From NCBI GenBank assembly GCA_902621305.1, contig CACNLM010000004.1:1-64000 (forward strand): a stretch of DNA of 64,000 nucleotides, read 5' to 3'. A program made the translations under genes and the position numbers. The DNA comes from an uncultured Alphaproteobacteria bacterium (GTDB taxonomy: Bacteria > Pseudomonadota > Alphaproteobacteria > HIMB59 > GCA-002718135). Each line of letters opens with the position of its first letter. Position 1 is the stretch's first letter. Positions 1 to 9,671 of the stretch are shown here, in pieces. The notes beneath the pieces are model-generated. The model was not told the DNA's origin, did not search any database, and saw only the letters and a program-made list of their open reading frames with translations.

Positions 1-358
1 TTTCAGATAATCTTTTTTCTAATTCTTGACCTTTTTTTGAAAGTATTAATTTCTTAGTACGTTTATCTTCACCAACAGATAATATTATATATTTTTCGTT
101 TACAAGTTGGTTCAATACTCTAGACAAACTTTGTTTAGTTATTTTCAATATTGAAAGAAGCTCCTTAATTGTAAGATTTTCTTGCTTTCCAACAAAATAT
201 ATCACTCTATGATGTGCTCTGCCAAAATTTATTTTTTCCAAAATTTTATCAGGCCCCTCTGTAAAATCTCTATATGAGAAAAATAATAGCTCTATAATCT
301 TCCTAATTTCACCCTCATTTAAAAAAAGAGGTGTTAACAATTTATTTAGGTCAGCCAT
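1..358 (-). CDS. MarR-family transcriptional regulator, cut by the window edge
   Basis: The reverse strand reads an open frame from the ATG at 358-356 to the window edge (about 119 residues), with no stop, so the C-terminus is missing. It starts MADLNKLLTPLF and contains a winged-helix pattern: a recognition-helix stretch ITKQSLSRVLNQLV followed by the wing GEDKRTKKLILSKKG, the classic MarR layout. It is divergent from the branched-chain aminotransferase with 59 bases between them. MarR proteins usually act as dimeric repressors on their own promoter region. The target cannot be read from the sequence. Family call is firm, function is not. Confidence 0.85.
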   Translation of the reverse strand, partial: MADLNKLLTPLFLNEGEIRKIIELLFFSYRDFTEGPDKILEKINFGRAHHRVIYFVGKQENLTIKELLSILKITKQSLSRVLNQLVNEKYIILSVGEDKRTKKLILSKKGQELEKRLSE

Positions 359-417
359 ATTGACTTAATTATGCATCACTGATAGTCAATTGTCATTAAA
401 AAAAGTTAATAAAGAAT

Positions 418-1302
418 ATGCTTAAATCATTTGAAAATAGAGATGGATGGATTTGGATGAATGGTAAAATAATTCCATGGAAGGATGCAAATTCCCATGT
501 AATCTCCCAAGGTCTTCATTATGCAAGTGCAGTATTTGAAGGAGAAAGAGCCTACAATGGTAAGATTTTTAAATCAGAGGAACATACTAAAAGGTTTTTT
601 AAATCTGCTGAAATAATTGGAATGGAAATTCCATTCACGCATGATCAAATTAATAAAGCAAAATACGAACTTATTAATAAAATGAATTATAAAAATTGTT
701 ATGTAAGACCACTTGCTTGGAGAGGTGGAGATCAAATGGGTTTATCAACTGGTAAATCTAATATCAATGTAGCCATTGCTGTTTGGGATGATTGGGCAAC
801 TTATTTTAAAATTGAAGATCAAAAGGCAGGTTTGAGATTAATTACATCTCCATGGAAAAGACCTGCACCAGATACCGCTCCATATGAAGCAAAAGCTTCT
901 GGACCCTATATTATTTGCACTCTGTCAAAAGAATTTGCAGAAAATAAAGGCTATCACGATGCCTTGATGCTAGATTACAGAGGTTATGTTGCTGAAGGCA
1001 CAGGAGCAAATATTTTTTTTATTAAAGATAACAATATCCATACTCCTATTCCAGATTGTTTTCTTAATGGGATTACACGTCAAACAGTTATTGAAATGGC
1101 AACAAATCAAGGTTTTAAAATAACAGAAAAGCATTTAATGCCTGATGAAATTGGAAATTATGATGAAGCTTTTTTAACAGGAACTGCTGCAGAAATTACG
1201 CCTATTAAATCCATTGATGATTTTAAATATAACACTGGTGATAATACTACCACTTTTAAATTTATGAATGATTTTAGCGATATGGTTAAAAACGCTAGCT
1301 AG
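418..1302 (+). CDS. ilvE: Branched-chain amino acid aminotransferase (class IV PLP enzyme)
   Basis: The 294-residue protein matches class IV aminotransferases: the N-terminal MNGKIIPWKDA strand, the ASAVFEGERAYNG segment, the PLP-lysine region EAKASGPYI (Lys159) and the C-terminal FLTGTAAEITPI phosphate-binding loop. IlvE exchanges the amino group between glutamate and valine, leucine or isoleucine in the cytosol. Length is normal for the family. It stands alone, divergent from a MarR regulator, and its end overlaps the convergent moaE end by 8 bases. D-amino-acid transaminase or aminodeoxychorismate lyase share the fold, but RPLAWRGGDQMG fits alphaproteobacterial IlvE best. Confidence 0.85.
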   Translation: MLKSFENRDGWIWMNGKIIPWKDANSHVISQGLHYASAVFEGERAYNGKIFKSEEHTKRFFKSAEIIGMEIPFTHDQINKAKYELINKMNYKNCYVRPLAWRGGDQMGLSTGKSNINVAIAVWDDWATYFKIEDQKAGLRLITSPWKRPAPDTAPYEAKASGPYIICTLSKEFAENKGYHDALMLDYRGYVAEGTGANIFFIKDNNIHTPIPDCFLNGITRQTVIEMATNQGFKITEKHLMPDEIGNYDEAFLTGTAAEITPIKSIDDFKYNTGDNTTTFKFMNDFSDMVKNAS

Positions 1303-1711
1303 AATTTTCTAACCATTCATCATCTTTATAATAAAATTCATTTTTCCAAAATGGAGCATCTTTTTTCAAATAATCCATAATAAAATCACAAGCTTGAAAA
1401 CTATTTTTTCTATGCTGTGAAAAACAACAAACTAAAACAATTTTTTCATTAACTATTAATTTTCCATATCTATGAATTATTAAAGTATCAATTAAGTTCC
1501 ACTTTTTAGTCGCGTTATTTTCAATTTTTGAAAGTTCTTTAAATGCCATTTCTTCATAAACTTCTAAATTTAAATATTTAACATCTTTATTGTTATTTAA
1601 ATCTCTTACATAGCCAACAAAAGAAGTTAGTGCACCTATGTCTGAATGTTTATTTTTAATTTTCTCAATTTCTTCTTCTAAATTAAAATTTTTTTTTTGT
1701 ATCTTTATCAT
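1295..1711 (-). CDS. moaE: Molybdopterin synthase catalytic subunit MoaE
   Basis: The 138-residue protein has the MoaE signatures: FVGYVRD near residue 32, LEVYEEMAFKEL, the basic HRYGKL loop, and the C-terminal KKDAPFWKNE with the two lysines that act in sulfur transfer. MoaE converts precursor Z (cPMP) to molybdopterin with thiocarboxylated MoaD. It lies directly after moaD with overlapping stop and start codons (TAATG), so the two subunits are translationally coupled. The rest of the molybdenum cofactor pathway is not in the window. Confidence 0.92.
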   Translation of the reverse strand: MIKIQKKNFNLEEEIEKIKNKHSDIGALTSFVGYVRDLNNNKDVKYLNLEVYEEMAFKELSKIENNATKKWNLIDTLIIHRYGKLIVNEKIVLVCCFSQHRKNSFQACDFIMDYLKKDAPFWKNEFYYKDDEWLENSS

Positions 1712-1956
1712 TACCCACCACTAACTGGTGGAAAGATTGCGATTTCATCAATTGGTTTTAAATTCAAATTTTCTGAAACATATTCCTGATTAACTGCAAA
1801 TCTTAAAACATCTTGTAAAAAATGTTTTTTTAGCTCTGGATATAAATCTTCTAAATATTTTTTTAATTCTTGTATGGTTTTGGGATGATTTATATTAATT
1901 ATTTCGTCATCTTTATTTGTTATATCCTTAATCCAAGCAAAATATCGAATTCTCAT
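1711..1956 (-). CDS. moaD: Molybdopterin synthase sulfur-carrier subunit MoaD
   Basis: An 81-residue ubiquitin-fold protein starting MRIRYFAWIKDITN and ending IFPPVSGG. The terminal double glycine is the thiocarboxylation site that carries sulfur to MoaE, and the preceding IAIFPPVSGG is the standard MoaD tail. It sits between pgsA (one base gap) and moaE (one base overlap) in a leftward operon, as expected for a two-subunit enzyme. ThiS-like carriers have the same tail, but the adjacent moaE settles the call. Confidence 0.93.
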   Translation of the reverse strand: MRIRYFAWIKDITNKDDEIININHPKTIQELKKYLEDLYPELKKHFLQDVLRFAVNQEYVSENLNLKPIDEIAIFPPVSGG

Positions 1957-1957
1957 T

Positions 1958-2500
1958 TTAAAAATGTTTTATTGATCCTTTAATATAATCATAGGCTGTA
2001 TACAGAGTTAGAATTCCAGCAATCCATAGAAAAGTCTTACCTAAATAAATAATAAATAACAAATTTAGATTACTCTCAGATAAAATAAGTAATCCAAGTG
2101 CAGCTAGTTGAAGAAAGGTTTTTGCTTTTGCAATTCTTGAAACTGGTATACTTATTTTTATCCCTGCTAAGTATTCCCTTAAACCTGATACTGTTATTTC
2201 TCTTAATAATATTATAAGGGCTGGAATGGTATCCCAGTCTTTTATTACACCTTTAGAAGTTAAAATAAGAATAACTGCCGCTACTAATAATTTATCTGCA
2301 ATTGGATCTAAAAATGTTCCAAAATTTGTTACTTCATTTCTTAGCCTTGCTAAATAACCATCAAAGTAATCTGTTATTCCAGCTAAACAAAATAATATAA
2401 AGGCAATCCAGCCAAAGTATGGATTCGTAAGATATATACAAAGAACTATAATTGGTATTATAGCAATTCTAATTATAGTTAGAATATTTGATATATTCAT
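1958..2500 (-). CDS. pgsA: CDP-diacylglycerol-glycerol-3-phosphate 3-phosphatidyltransferase
   Basis: A 180-residue integral membrane protein with the CDP-alcohol phosphotransferase motif D-x2-D-G-x2-A-R-x8-G-x3-D-x3-D, seen as DYFDGYLARLRNE followed by GTFLDPIADK (about residues 43-70). Several hydrophobic helices surround it. PgsA makes phosphatidylglycerol phosphate, the first committed step to phosphatidylglycerol and cardiolipin at the inner membrane. It is the middle of the uvrC-pgsA-moaD-moaE run, the same uvrC-pgsA-moaD-moaE order found in many alphaproteobacteria. Confidence 0.93.
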   Translation of the reverse strand: MNISNILTIIRIAIIPIIVLCIYLTNPYFGWIAFILFCLAGITDYFDGYLARLRNEVTNFGTFLDPIADKLLVAAVILILTSKGVIKDWDTIPALIILLREITVSGLREYLAGIKISIPVSRIAKAKTFLQLAALGLLILSESNLNLLFIIYLGKTFLWIAGILTLYTAYDYIKGSIKHF

Positions 2501-2527
2501 TTTTATTCTTTGTAGATGAAGAATTTT

Positions 2528-4360
2528 TTAAACGCTATGAAAATATTCATAAATTTTTGTTAGAATTGACTCAGGTATAGATTTAATCTCTTTTAATTCA
2601 TCTAAACTAGCTAATTTTAATTTTTCCACTGTACCAAAGTGTTTTTTTAAAATTTTCTTTCTTTCAGGGCCTACTCCTTCTATTTCATCAAACACAGATC
2701 TGACACTCATTTTCGCTCTTTTTGATCGATGTGTTGTTATTGCAAATCTGTGCACTTCATCTCTAATATTTTGCAAAAAGTGGAGAAGAGGATTATTTTC
2801 ATTTAATCTATGTGTAAATTTATCATGTATTAGAATTTCTCTACCTGCATCTCTTTCCTCACCTTTTGCCATAGAGATAATTGGTATATCTATTTTTAAA
2901 CTATCTAAAACTTTTTTTGCAGAATTATATTGTCCTTTTCCTCCATCTATAAGCAATAAACTTGGCAAATCTAATTCGTCTTGAAATTTTGAATTATTAA
3001 ATCTTCTAGTAAGCATTTCTTTCATCATATAATAATCATCAACTTTATTTTTATTTTCTTCAAGATCAAATCTAATATTAAATTTTCTATAATTTGATTT
3101 TATAAATCCATTTTGATTATATGCAACCATTACACCTATAGGATGTTTTCCAAATGTATGGCTATTATCGTAAGCTTCTATTTTTATAATTTCATCTTTG
3201 AGTTTGAATATTTTTTTTATTTCTGCATTAAAATTATCAAAAGATTTAAGTTTATTTAATTTGATGTCTAAATTTATTTTAGAATTTTTTTCTGCAAATT
3301 TAAGTAAATTTTTTTTAGGTCCTTTTAATGGTTTAATGAATTTTGTTTTATCAAAATTTTTTCCTAAAATTTGTGAATTATTATTCTTATCAATAATTAT
3401 ATTAGTAATAATTGTTTCAGGGATATCTTTTTCTGCATAAAATATATTTAGGAAACCTAACATTATTTCTTCGTGATCTAATAAGTTGTCATGATCTGGA
3501 AAGAAAGATTTACCACCATAAGATGTATTATTTCTAAAAAAACTTCCATAAATACATGTTTTTCCTTCATTTGATGTTATTGCAAAAATGTCAGCATTTT
3601 TTATATCCTTAATCTTAATTGAATTATTTTGTTCAATATGCCTTAAGGCTTTAAGTCTGTCTCTTAAAGATGCTGCTAATTCAAAATTATTTTTTTTTGA
3701 TGCCTTATACATTTGATCTGTGAAATTTTTTTGTATTTTTTGAGAATTGCCACTGCTTAGAAAATCATCTGCTGCCTCTATTAATTTTGAATAGGCTTCT
3801 TTCGTTATTTTTCCTCCACAAGGACCAGAACATCTTTTAAGATAATAATTGAAGCACAGTTTATTTCCTGCATTTACCTCTTTGTCTGTGCATGATCTTA
3901 AAAGAAATATTCGTTGTATTGTATTAATAGTTCTATTTACTGCATCTGGACTTGCAAATGGCCCATAATACCTACCCTTTTTCTTTTGAGGACCACGATG
4001 TTTCTCAATTCTAGGAAAATCATGTTCTGATGAAATAAATATATAAGGGAATGATTTATCGTCTCTTAACAGAACATTAAATCGAGGTTTATGTTTTTTA
4101 ATTAAATTACATTCAAGTATGATTGCTTCTAACTCTGTATTTGTGACAAAGAAGTTCATTGATTTAGTTAGACTAACCATTCTTTGAATTCTTCTGGTTA
4201 GGTTATTTAAAGATAGATAATTCTTTACTCTATTAGATAATACTTTTGCTTTTCCAATATATAGAATGTTACCCTTTTCATCTTGCATTTGGTATACACC
4301 AGGTTGATTAGGCAAAGTTTTAGATGTAGCCTTAATAATCTCTTGTCCAGGAAGCGTCAT
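2528..4360 (-). CDS. uvrC: UvrABC excinuclease subunit C
   Basis: The 610-residue protein has the N-terminal GIY-YIG nuclease (PGVYQMQDEKGNILYIGKAK, residues ~20-39), a central UVR helix pair region (NFELAASLRDRLKAL), the RNase H-like second nuclease (IEAYDNSHTFGKHPIG ... LLIDGGKGQ) and a C-terminal helix-hairpin-helix (IEGVGPERKKILKKHFG). UvrC makes both incisions in nucleotide excision repair. Cysteines at about residues 157-176 (RSCTDKE ... CFNYYLKRCSGPC) match the UvrC Fe-S cluster region. Length is typical. It heads the leftward operon. Confidence 0.96.
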   Translation of the reverse strand: MTLPGQEIIKATSKTLPNQPGVYQMQDEKGNILYIGKAKVLSNRVKNYLSLNNLTRRIQRMVSLTKSMNFFVTNTELEAIILECNLIKKHKPRFNVLLRDDKSFPYIFISSEHDFPRIEKHRGPQKKKGRYYGPFASPDAVNRTINTIQRIFLLRSCTDKEVNAGNKLCFNYYLKRCSGPCGGKITKEAYSKLIEAADDFLSSGNSQKIQKNFTDQMYKASKKNNFELAASLRDRLKALRHIEQNNSIKIKDIKNADIFAITSNEGKTCIYGSFFRNNTSYGGKSFFPDHDNLLDHEEIMLGFLNIFYAEKDIPETIITNIIIDKNNNSQILGKNFDKTKFIKPLKGPKKNLLKFAEKNSKINLDIKLNKLKSFDNFNAEIKKIFKLKDEIIKIEAYDNSHTFGKHPIGVMVAYNQNGFIKSNYRKFNIRFDLEENKNKVDDYYMMKEMLTRRFNNSKFQDELDLPSLLLIDGGKGQYNSAKKVLDSLKIDIPIISMAKGEERDAGREILIHDKFTHRLNENNPLLHFLQNIRDEVHRFAITTHRSKRAKMSVRSVFDEIEGVGPERKKILKKHFGTVEKLKLASLDELKEIKSIPESILTKIYEYFHSV

Positions 4361-4492
4361 TTTATCAATCGTAAATAATTATTTTTTCTATAAATAGGAA
4401 TTTTATAAAATTAATAAACAACTAACAAGATTATTGTAGTTCATTTAATAATTAATTTAATGTAATTAAGAATAATATATTAAGGATTTATT

Positions 4493-6262
4493 ATGGCAAA
4501 AATGACAACTGAAGAGGCTTTTGTAAAAGTTTTACAAAAACACGGTATTCAACACGCATTTGGAATAATTGGTTCCGCGTTTATGCCAATATCAGATCTT
4601 TTTCCTAAAGCTGGAATAACATTTTGGGATGTTGCTCATGAGTCAAACGGCGGAATTATGGCTGATGGCTATACCAGATCAACTGGTAAAATTGCAATGT
4701 GTATTGCTCAAAATGGACCTGGCATAACTGGCTTGGTTACACCTATAAAAACTGCTTTTTGGAATCATACCCCAATGCTCTTAGTTACTCCTCAAGCAGC
4801 TAATAAAACTATAGGTCAAGGAGGTTTCCAAGAAGTTGAGCAAATGAATTTATTTAAAGATATGGTGTGCTATCAAGAAGAAGTAAGAGATCCCTCCAGA
4901 GTTGCGGAAGTTTTAAACAGAGTTATTTCAAAAGCCATTAAAGGATCTGCTCCTGCTCAATTAAATATACCAAGAGATTTTTGGACTCAAGTTGTTGACA
5001 TTGATCTGCCACCTATAATTAAATTTGAAAGACCCGCAGGTGGAACAGAAGCAATTAAAGAAGCTGCTGATCTTTTATCTAATGCAAAATTCCCAGTCAT
5101 TTTATCTGGTGCTGGAGTGATTTTAGCTGACGCTATTGATGATTGCAAAAAACTTGCTGAAAAATTAAGTGCTCCAGTTGCTTGCGGATACCAACACAAT
5201 GATAGTTTTCCTGGCAAACATCCTCTTGCGGTTGGTCCTTTAGGTTACAATGGATCTAAAGCAGCAATGGAAATAATATCTAAGGCAGATGTAGTTCTCG
5301 CACTTGGCACAAGATTAAATCCTTTCTCAACTTTACCAGGCTATGGAATAGATTATTGGCCAAAAAATGCGGATGTCATTCAAGTTGATATCAATTCCGA
5401 TCGAATTGGTTTAACAAAAAAAATAAGTGTTGGTATTTGTGGAGATGCAAAACTAGTTGCAGAACAAATTTTAGAAAACCTTACAACAAATGCAGGCGAT
5501 AAAGATAGAAGAGAAAGAGAAGAGTTAATTCATAAGACAAAGTCAGCTTGGTTTCAAACATTAACTGGCCTTGATCATGAAGAAGATGATCCTGGCACAT
5601 CTTGGAATAAAGATTCACGAGATAGGGAACCAGAGAAAATGTCACCAAGAATGGCATGGCGAGCTATTCAAGCAGGTCTTCCTGAAGATGCAATTATATC
5701 AAGTGATATAGGAAATAATTGTGCAATCGGTAATGCTTATCCAACATTTGAGAATGGTAGAAAGTATTTAGCACCGGGTTTATTTGGACCATGTGGTTAT
5801 GGTTTTCCATCAGTAATTGGAGCAAAAATAGGTTGTCCAAATACACCAGTTGTAGGTTTTGCAGGTGATGGCGCATTTGGAATTAGTATGAGTGAAATGA
5901 CTTCTTGTAATAGAGAAGGTTGGCCAAATATTACAATGATAATTTTTAGAAATTATCAATGGGGAGCGGAGAAAAGAAATACTACACTTTGGTATAATAA
6001 TAATTTTGTTGGAACAGAACTTGATCCTAAATTAAGCTATGCAAAGATTGCAGAAGCGTGTGGATTTAAAGGTATTAAAGTTCACACTCAAGAGGAACTA
6101 ACAGAAGCTTTACAACAATCTTGCAAAGAACAAATGGAAGGCGTGACTACTTTTATAGAAGTAATGTTAAATCAAGAACTAGGAGAACCTTTTAGAAGAG
6201 ATGCTATGAAGGCCCCAGTTGAAGTTGCTGGAATTGATCCTCAAGATACAGTAGTTCAATAA
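4493..6262 (+). CDS. xsc: Sulfoacetaldehyde acetyltransferase
   Basis: The 589-residue thiamine-diphosphate enzyme has the acetolactate-synthase-like three-domain layout: the N-terminal Pyr domain with the cofactor-activating glutamate in WDVAHESNGG (Glu50), a middle domain, and the C-terminal PP domain with the TPP motif FAGDGAFGISMSEM. The Xsc-like N-terminus (KMTTEEAFVKVLQKHGIQHA) and the RNYQWGAEKRNTT stretch separate it from acetolactate synthase. Xsc converts sulfoacetaldehyde and phosphate into acetyl phosphate and sulfite, the C-S cleavage step for taurine, isethionate and sulfolactate. A ribosome site AAGGA lies 5 bases before the ATG. The pta and aminotransferase partners are at 27422-30895. 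Confidence 0.93.
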   Translation: MAKMTTEEAFVKVLQKHGIQHAFGIIGSAFMPISDLFPKAGITFWDVAHESNGGIMADGYTRSTGKIAMCIAQNGPGITGLVTPIKTAFWNHTPMLLVTPQAANKTIGQGGFQEVEQMNLFKDMVCYQEEVRDPSRVAEVLNRVISKAIKGSAPAQLNIPRDFWTQVVDIDLPPIIKFERPAGGTEAIKEAADLLSNAKFPVILSGAGVILADAIDDCKKLAEKLSAPVACGYQHNDSFPGKHPLAVGPLGYNGSKAAMEIISKADVVLALGTRLNPFSTLPGYGIDYWPKNADVIQVDINSDRIGLTKKISVGICGDAKLVAEQILENLTTNAGDKDRREREELIHKTKSAWFQTLTGLDHEEDDPGTSWNKDSRDREPEKMSPRMAWRAIQAGLPEDAIISSDIGNNCAIGNAYPTFENGRKYLAPGLFGPCGYGFPSVIGAKIGCPNTPVVGFAGDGAFGISMSEMTSCNREGWPNITMIIFRNYQWGAEKRNTTLWYNNNFVGTELDPKLSYAKIAEACGFKGIKVHTQEELTEALQQSCKEQMEGVTTFIEVMLNQELGEPFRRDAMKAPVEVAGIDPQDTVVQ

Positions 6263-7876
6263 TTATTTCTGATCGTTAATAATTAATTCTGATGCTTTCT
6301 CAGCAATCATCATAGTAGGGGCATTCGTATTACCAGATGTTATAGTTGGCATCACAGATGCATCAACAACTCTTAAGTTTTTTATTCCTTTTACTTTAAG
6401 ATTATCACTTACAACTGAATTTTCATCATTGCCCATTTTGCATGTACTTACTGGATGAAAAATAGTATTTGCAAATTTACCAGCTTCTTTTGCTAGAGAT
6501 TCGTTATCTTTAAATTGTATCCCCGGTCTATATTCTTCAGGTGCATAATTTTTAAATGCCTTTGATTCTAATACAACTCTTCTTACAATTTTAATTGATT
6601 TTCCTGCAATTTCCCTATCTTCATCAGTAGATAAGTAGTTCATTTTTATTTGAGGATAAATTCTTGTATCTGAAGATTTAATTTCTATTGACCCTCTACT
6701 TGTCGGACGAATATTTGTTATTGTAGGAGTGAATGCTGGAAATTTATGTAGGCCTGCTTTTCCTAATAAATCAGTACTAGCTGGCGAGATATGAAATTGT
6801 AGATTAGGGTTTTCTAAATGTGAGTCACTTTTAACAAACCCACACAAATAACTTGCTCCAACTGTTAAAGGTCCTTTTTTATAAATTAAATAGCTTAATC
6901 CTGTTAAAAATTTTTTTGTAAAACTATGATATATGTCATTTAATGTCTCTAAGTTTTTAATTTTGTACACTGGTCTTAACATTAAATGATCAGTTAAATT
7001 TCTCCCAACACCATTAATTTCTTTTACAATACTAATATTATGCTCATTTAACAGTTTACCTGGACCAATACCTGAAGCTTGTAATATGTGAGGAGATCCA
7101 ATTGTTCCTGCAGACAATAAAACTTCTTTATTTACAGAATATGAAAATTCTTCATTATTCTTCCATATATTTACATTTTTTACTTTTAAATTTTCAAAGG
7201 TTAAATTTTTAACATGTGCCTTAGTTATAATTTTTAGATTTTTTCTATTTTTGATAGGATTTAAGAAAGCAACTGCAGCACTACATCTATATCCTTTATC
7301 AATTGTCATAGGAAAATAGCCCATTCCTTCATTGTCGCCATCGTTAAAGTCTTCATTTTTTTTATAACCAAACTCTTGAGATGCTTCTAAAAATAAATCT
7401 AATAATTTAAACTTTGATCTAATTTTCTCTACTTTGATAGGTCCGTTGGTACCATGAAATTCACTTTTAGAAATTCTGTAATCTTCAGATTTTTTAAAAT
7501 ATGGTAATACATCTTCCCAAGACCATCCAATATTACCTAATTGTCTCCAGTAATTGTAGTCATTTGCATGACCTCTTATATATAACATCCCATTAATGGA
7601 TGAACTCCCACCCAATGTTTTCCCTCTAGGAATAAGCATTTTTCTATTATTACAAAATTTTTCTTCCTCAGTTGTAAAACACCAATCAGTTTTCGGATTA
7701 TGCATTGTTTTAAAATAACCACCTGGAATATGTATCCAAGGATTAGTGTCTTTTCCTCCAGCTTCAATTAAAAGTACTTTAATGTTTTCATTTTCAGTAA
7801 GTCTATTTGCTAATATACAACCAGCTGTTCCAGCACCAATAATAATATAATCAAAGCTTTCATTCATAGTTTGCAA
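6263..7876 (-). CDS. GMC-family FAD alcohol dehydrogenase (choline or isethionate dehydrogenase type)
   Basis: The 537-residue protein shows the glucose-methanol-choline oxidoreductase signatures: FAD-binding FDYIIIGAGTAGCILANRL near the N-terminus, PRGKTLGGSSSINGMLYIRG (about residues 84-103), LSAGTIGSPHILQASGIGP, and the C-terminal FHPVSTCKMG and DASVMPTITSGNTNAPT with the catalytic His. BetA-type choline dehydrogenase is the default annotation. The gene abuts xsc tail to tail, and IseJ isethionate dehydrogenases belong to the same family, so isethionate to sulfoacetaldehyde is an attractive alternative. No choline or betaine gene is nearby. Family certain, substrate open. Confidence 0.85.
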   Translation of the reverse strand: MQTMNESFDYIIIGAGTAGCILANRLTENENIKVLLIEAGGKDTNPWIHIPGGYFKTMHNPKTDWCFTTEEEKFCNNRKMLIPRGKTLGGSSSINGMLYIRGHANDYNYWRQLGNIGWSWEDVLPYFKKSEDYRISKSEFHGTNGPIKVEKIRSKFKLLDLFLEASQEFGYKKNEDFNDGDNEGMGYFPMTIDKGYRCSAAVAFLNPIKNRKNLKIITKAHVKNLTFENLKVKNVNIWKNNEEFSYSVNKEVLLSAGTIGSPHILQASGIGPGKLLNEHNISIVKEINGVGRNLTDHLMLRPVYKIKNLETLNDIYHSFTKKFLTGLSYLIYKKGPLTVGASYLCGFVKSDSHLENPNLQFHISPASTDLLGKAGLHKFPAFTPTITNIRPTSRGSIEIKSSDTRIYPQIKMNYLSTDEDREIAGKSIKIVRRVVLESKAFKNYAPEEYRPGIQFKDNESLAKEAGKFANTIFHPVSTCKMGNDENSVVSDNLKVKGIKNLRVVDASVMPTITSGNTNAPTMMIAEKASELIINDQK

Positions 7877-7948
7877 GAAATTTTAATTATTAAGTATATA
7901 TTTGTTAAATTATTATGTAACTAACTTTAAACAATTATAATTTCATTA

Positions 7949-8860
7949 GTGGATATATTAATTTTAATACTTGGCTTAGCAATTCTAGTTGTTGGAGCTG
8001 AAATTTTAATAAGAGGATCGGTTAGTTTTGGAAAAAAACTAAATATTTCTCTTTTTGCCATAGGTGTTGTAATAGTTGCAGCAGGTACTTCTCTTCCCGA
8101 ACTTGCAAGTAGTATTAACGCAGTCTTAAATAATCACTCAGATTTAGCCTTAGGTGCTGTTGTAGGAAGTAATATAGCAAATCTAATCTTAGTCATGGCA
8201 GCAACAACGATTATTGTACCTATAACAAACATTACCAATAACCAAATTAATCAGGCATGGATCAATATAGCTCTAGGTATTTGTTTGATAATTATGAGTT
8301 ATTTTTATTTTAATTATTTATTTGGAATTATATCTCTAATAGCCTTGACTTTGATAATGTATTTTCAAATTAAAAAAGGATCTATACTTGTTGATGATAT
8401 AGATAAGGATGAATATTCAATATTTATTTCATTAATATTAATAATTTTTGGAATTATATTTTTAATTTATGGTTCAGATTTATTTGTAAATTCTGCAATC
8501 ATTTTGGCTAAAAAATTACAAGTTTCAGAAGCAGCGATAGGACTTTCGTTAATAGCTTTTGGAACTTCTCTACCTGAGTTGGTTATTGGCATAATGTCAG
8601 CATTAAAAAGAAAAGTAGATTTTGCATTAGGAAATATTTTAGGTTCAAACATTTATAATGTTCTCGGTGTTTTAGGTATAAGTTCATTTTTTGGAAATTT
8701 TGGAATGCCAGAAATTTTAGCAACACAGGATTTATATTTTATGCTTTTGATTACCTTTGTTATTTTAATTTTTATGTTCATTTTTAAAAAGCTTGGTAGG
8801 TTATATGGAAGTGTGGGTCTAATGTTATATTTAGGCTATATCTATTATATTTTTATCTAA
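7949..8860 (+). CDS. CaCA-family Na+/Ca2+ exchanger-like membrane protein (YrbG type)
   Basis: The 303-residue protein begins at a GTG. It has about ten hydrophobic segments and the two inverted alpha-repeats of the cation/Ca2+ exchanger family: GTSLPELASSINAV plus GAVVGSNIANL in the first half and GTSLPELVIGIMSAL plus GNILGSNIYNVLG in the second. The glutamates in both PEL motifs are the ion-binding residues. It would exchange Ca2+ for Na+ or H+ across the inner membrane. It lies 6 bases upstream of cysQ and probably leads the cysQDNC transcript, although a functional link to sulfate activation is not obvious. Confidence 0.88.
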   Translation: MDILILILGLAILVVGAEILIRGSVSFGKKLNISLFAIGVVIVAAGTSLPELASSINAVLNNHSDLALGAVVGSNIANLILVMAATTIIVPITNITNNQINQAWINIALGICLIIMSYFYFNYLFGIISLIALTLIMYFQIKKGSILVDDIDKDEYSIFISLILIIFGIIFLIYGSDLFVNSAIILAKKLQVSEAAIGLSLIAFGTSLPELVIGIMSALKRKVDFALGNILGSNIYNVLGVLGISSFFGNFGMPEILATQDLYFMLLITFVILIFMFIFKKLGRLYGSVGLMLYLGYIYYIFI

Positions 8861-8866
8861 CAAAAT

Positions 8867-9670
8867 ATGAATTTAAATAACACAGAAGTTGTTTTAGATA
8901 TTTTAAATATTGCCATAGATGCAGGTAAAGAAATTTTAAAAGTATACAAAAAAAATTTTAACGTAGATTTAAAAGCAGATAATTCACCAATCACAGAAGC
9001 AGACATTAATTCTAATAATCTCATTAAAAAAAGATTGATAGAAATAGAAAAAAATATTCCCATTCTAACTGAAGAGAGTTTAGTCAATTGGGATACAAGA
9101 AAAGTATGGAAAAAATATTGGCTTATTGATCCACTTGATGGAACTAAAGAATTTGTAAATAGAAATGGTGAATTTACTGTAAATATTTCATTAATTGAAA
9201 ATAATTTACCCATTTTTGGAGTTATCTATGCGCCAGAGAAATCTTTATTGTATTATGGAATAAAAAATAATGGTTCCTACAAATTGATTACTCAAGATAA
9301 TATAAATACACTTAGCGAATTTAAAAAAATCAATATTAATAATAATACCACTTCAAATATTAAAATTATTGGAAGCCGTTCACATTCAAATAAAGATTTT
9401 CAAATTTGGACTGAGAAAAATTTTTCACAATATGAGGTTATTTCAATTGGGAGTTCATTAAAGCTTTGTTTATTAGCAGAAGGAACTGCAGATATTTATC
9501 CTAGATTAGGCCCAACCTCTGAATGGGATATTGCAGCAGGCCATATTATTTTAGAGGAAGCTGGTGGTAAATTAAAATCATTTGATAATACAGACATTTT
9601 GTACAATACTAAGGAGAATATAATTAATCCAAATTTTTTAGCTTACGGGAATGTTTCTAAACTAAATTAA
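8867..9670 (+). CDS. cysQ: 3'(2'),5'-bisphosphate nucleotidase CysQ
   Basis: A 267-residue member of the inositol-monophosphatase fold. Metal-binding motifs are visible: ILTEES (Glu about 67), [19 protein letters not shown] (residues ~84-102, the DPLDGT motif plus the KEF typical of CysQ) and [17 protein letters not shown] near residue 216. CysQ removes the 3' phosphate from PAP (and PAPS), recycling the by-product of sulfotransferase or PAPS reductase reactions. It is followed one base later by cysD and cysNC, matching a sulfate-activation operon. Confidence 0.9.
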   Translation: MNLNNTEVVLDILNIAIDAGKEILKVYKKNFNVDLKADNSPITEADINSNNLIKKRLIEIEKNIPILTEESLVNWDTRKVWKKYWLIDPLDGTKEFVNRNGEFTVNISLIENNLPIFGVIYAPEKSLLYYGIKNNGSYKLITQDNINTLSEFKKININNNTTSNIKIIGSRSHSNKDFQIWTEKNFSQYEVISIGSSLKLCLLAEGTADIYPRLGPTSEWDIAAGHIILEEAGGKLKSFDNTDILYNTKENIINPNFLAYGNVSKLN

Positions 9671-9671
9671 T

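Noticed and set aside
360..389. Inverted repeat TTGACT-N18-AGTCAA between the MarR gene and ilvE
   Set aside because: The spacing is too long for a usual MarR site and no second copy was seen; could be chance, although it lies in the right place.
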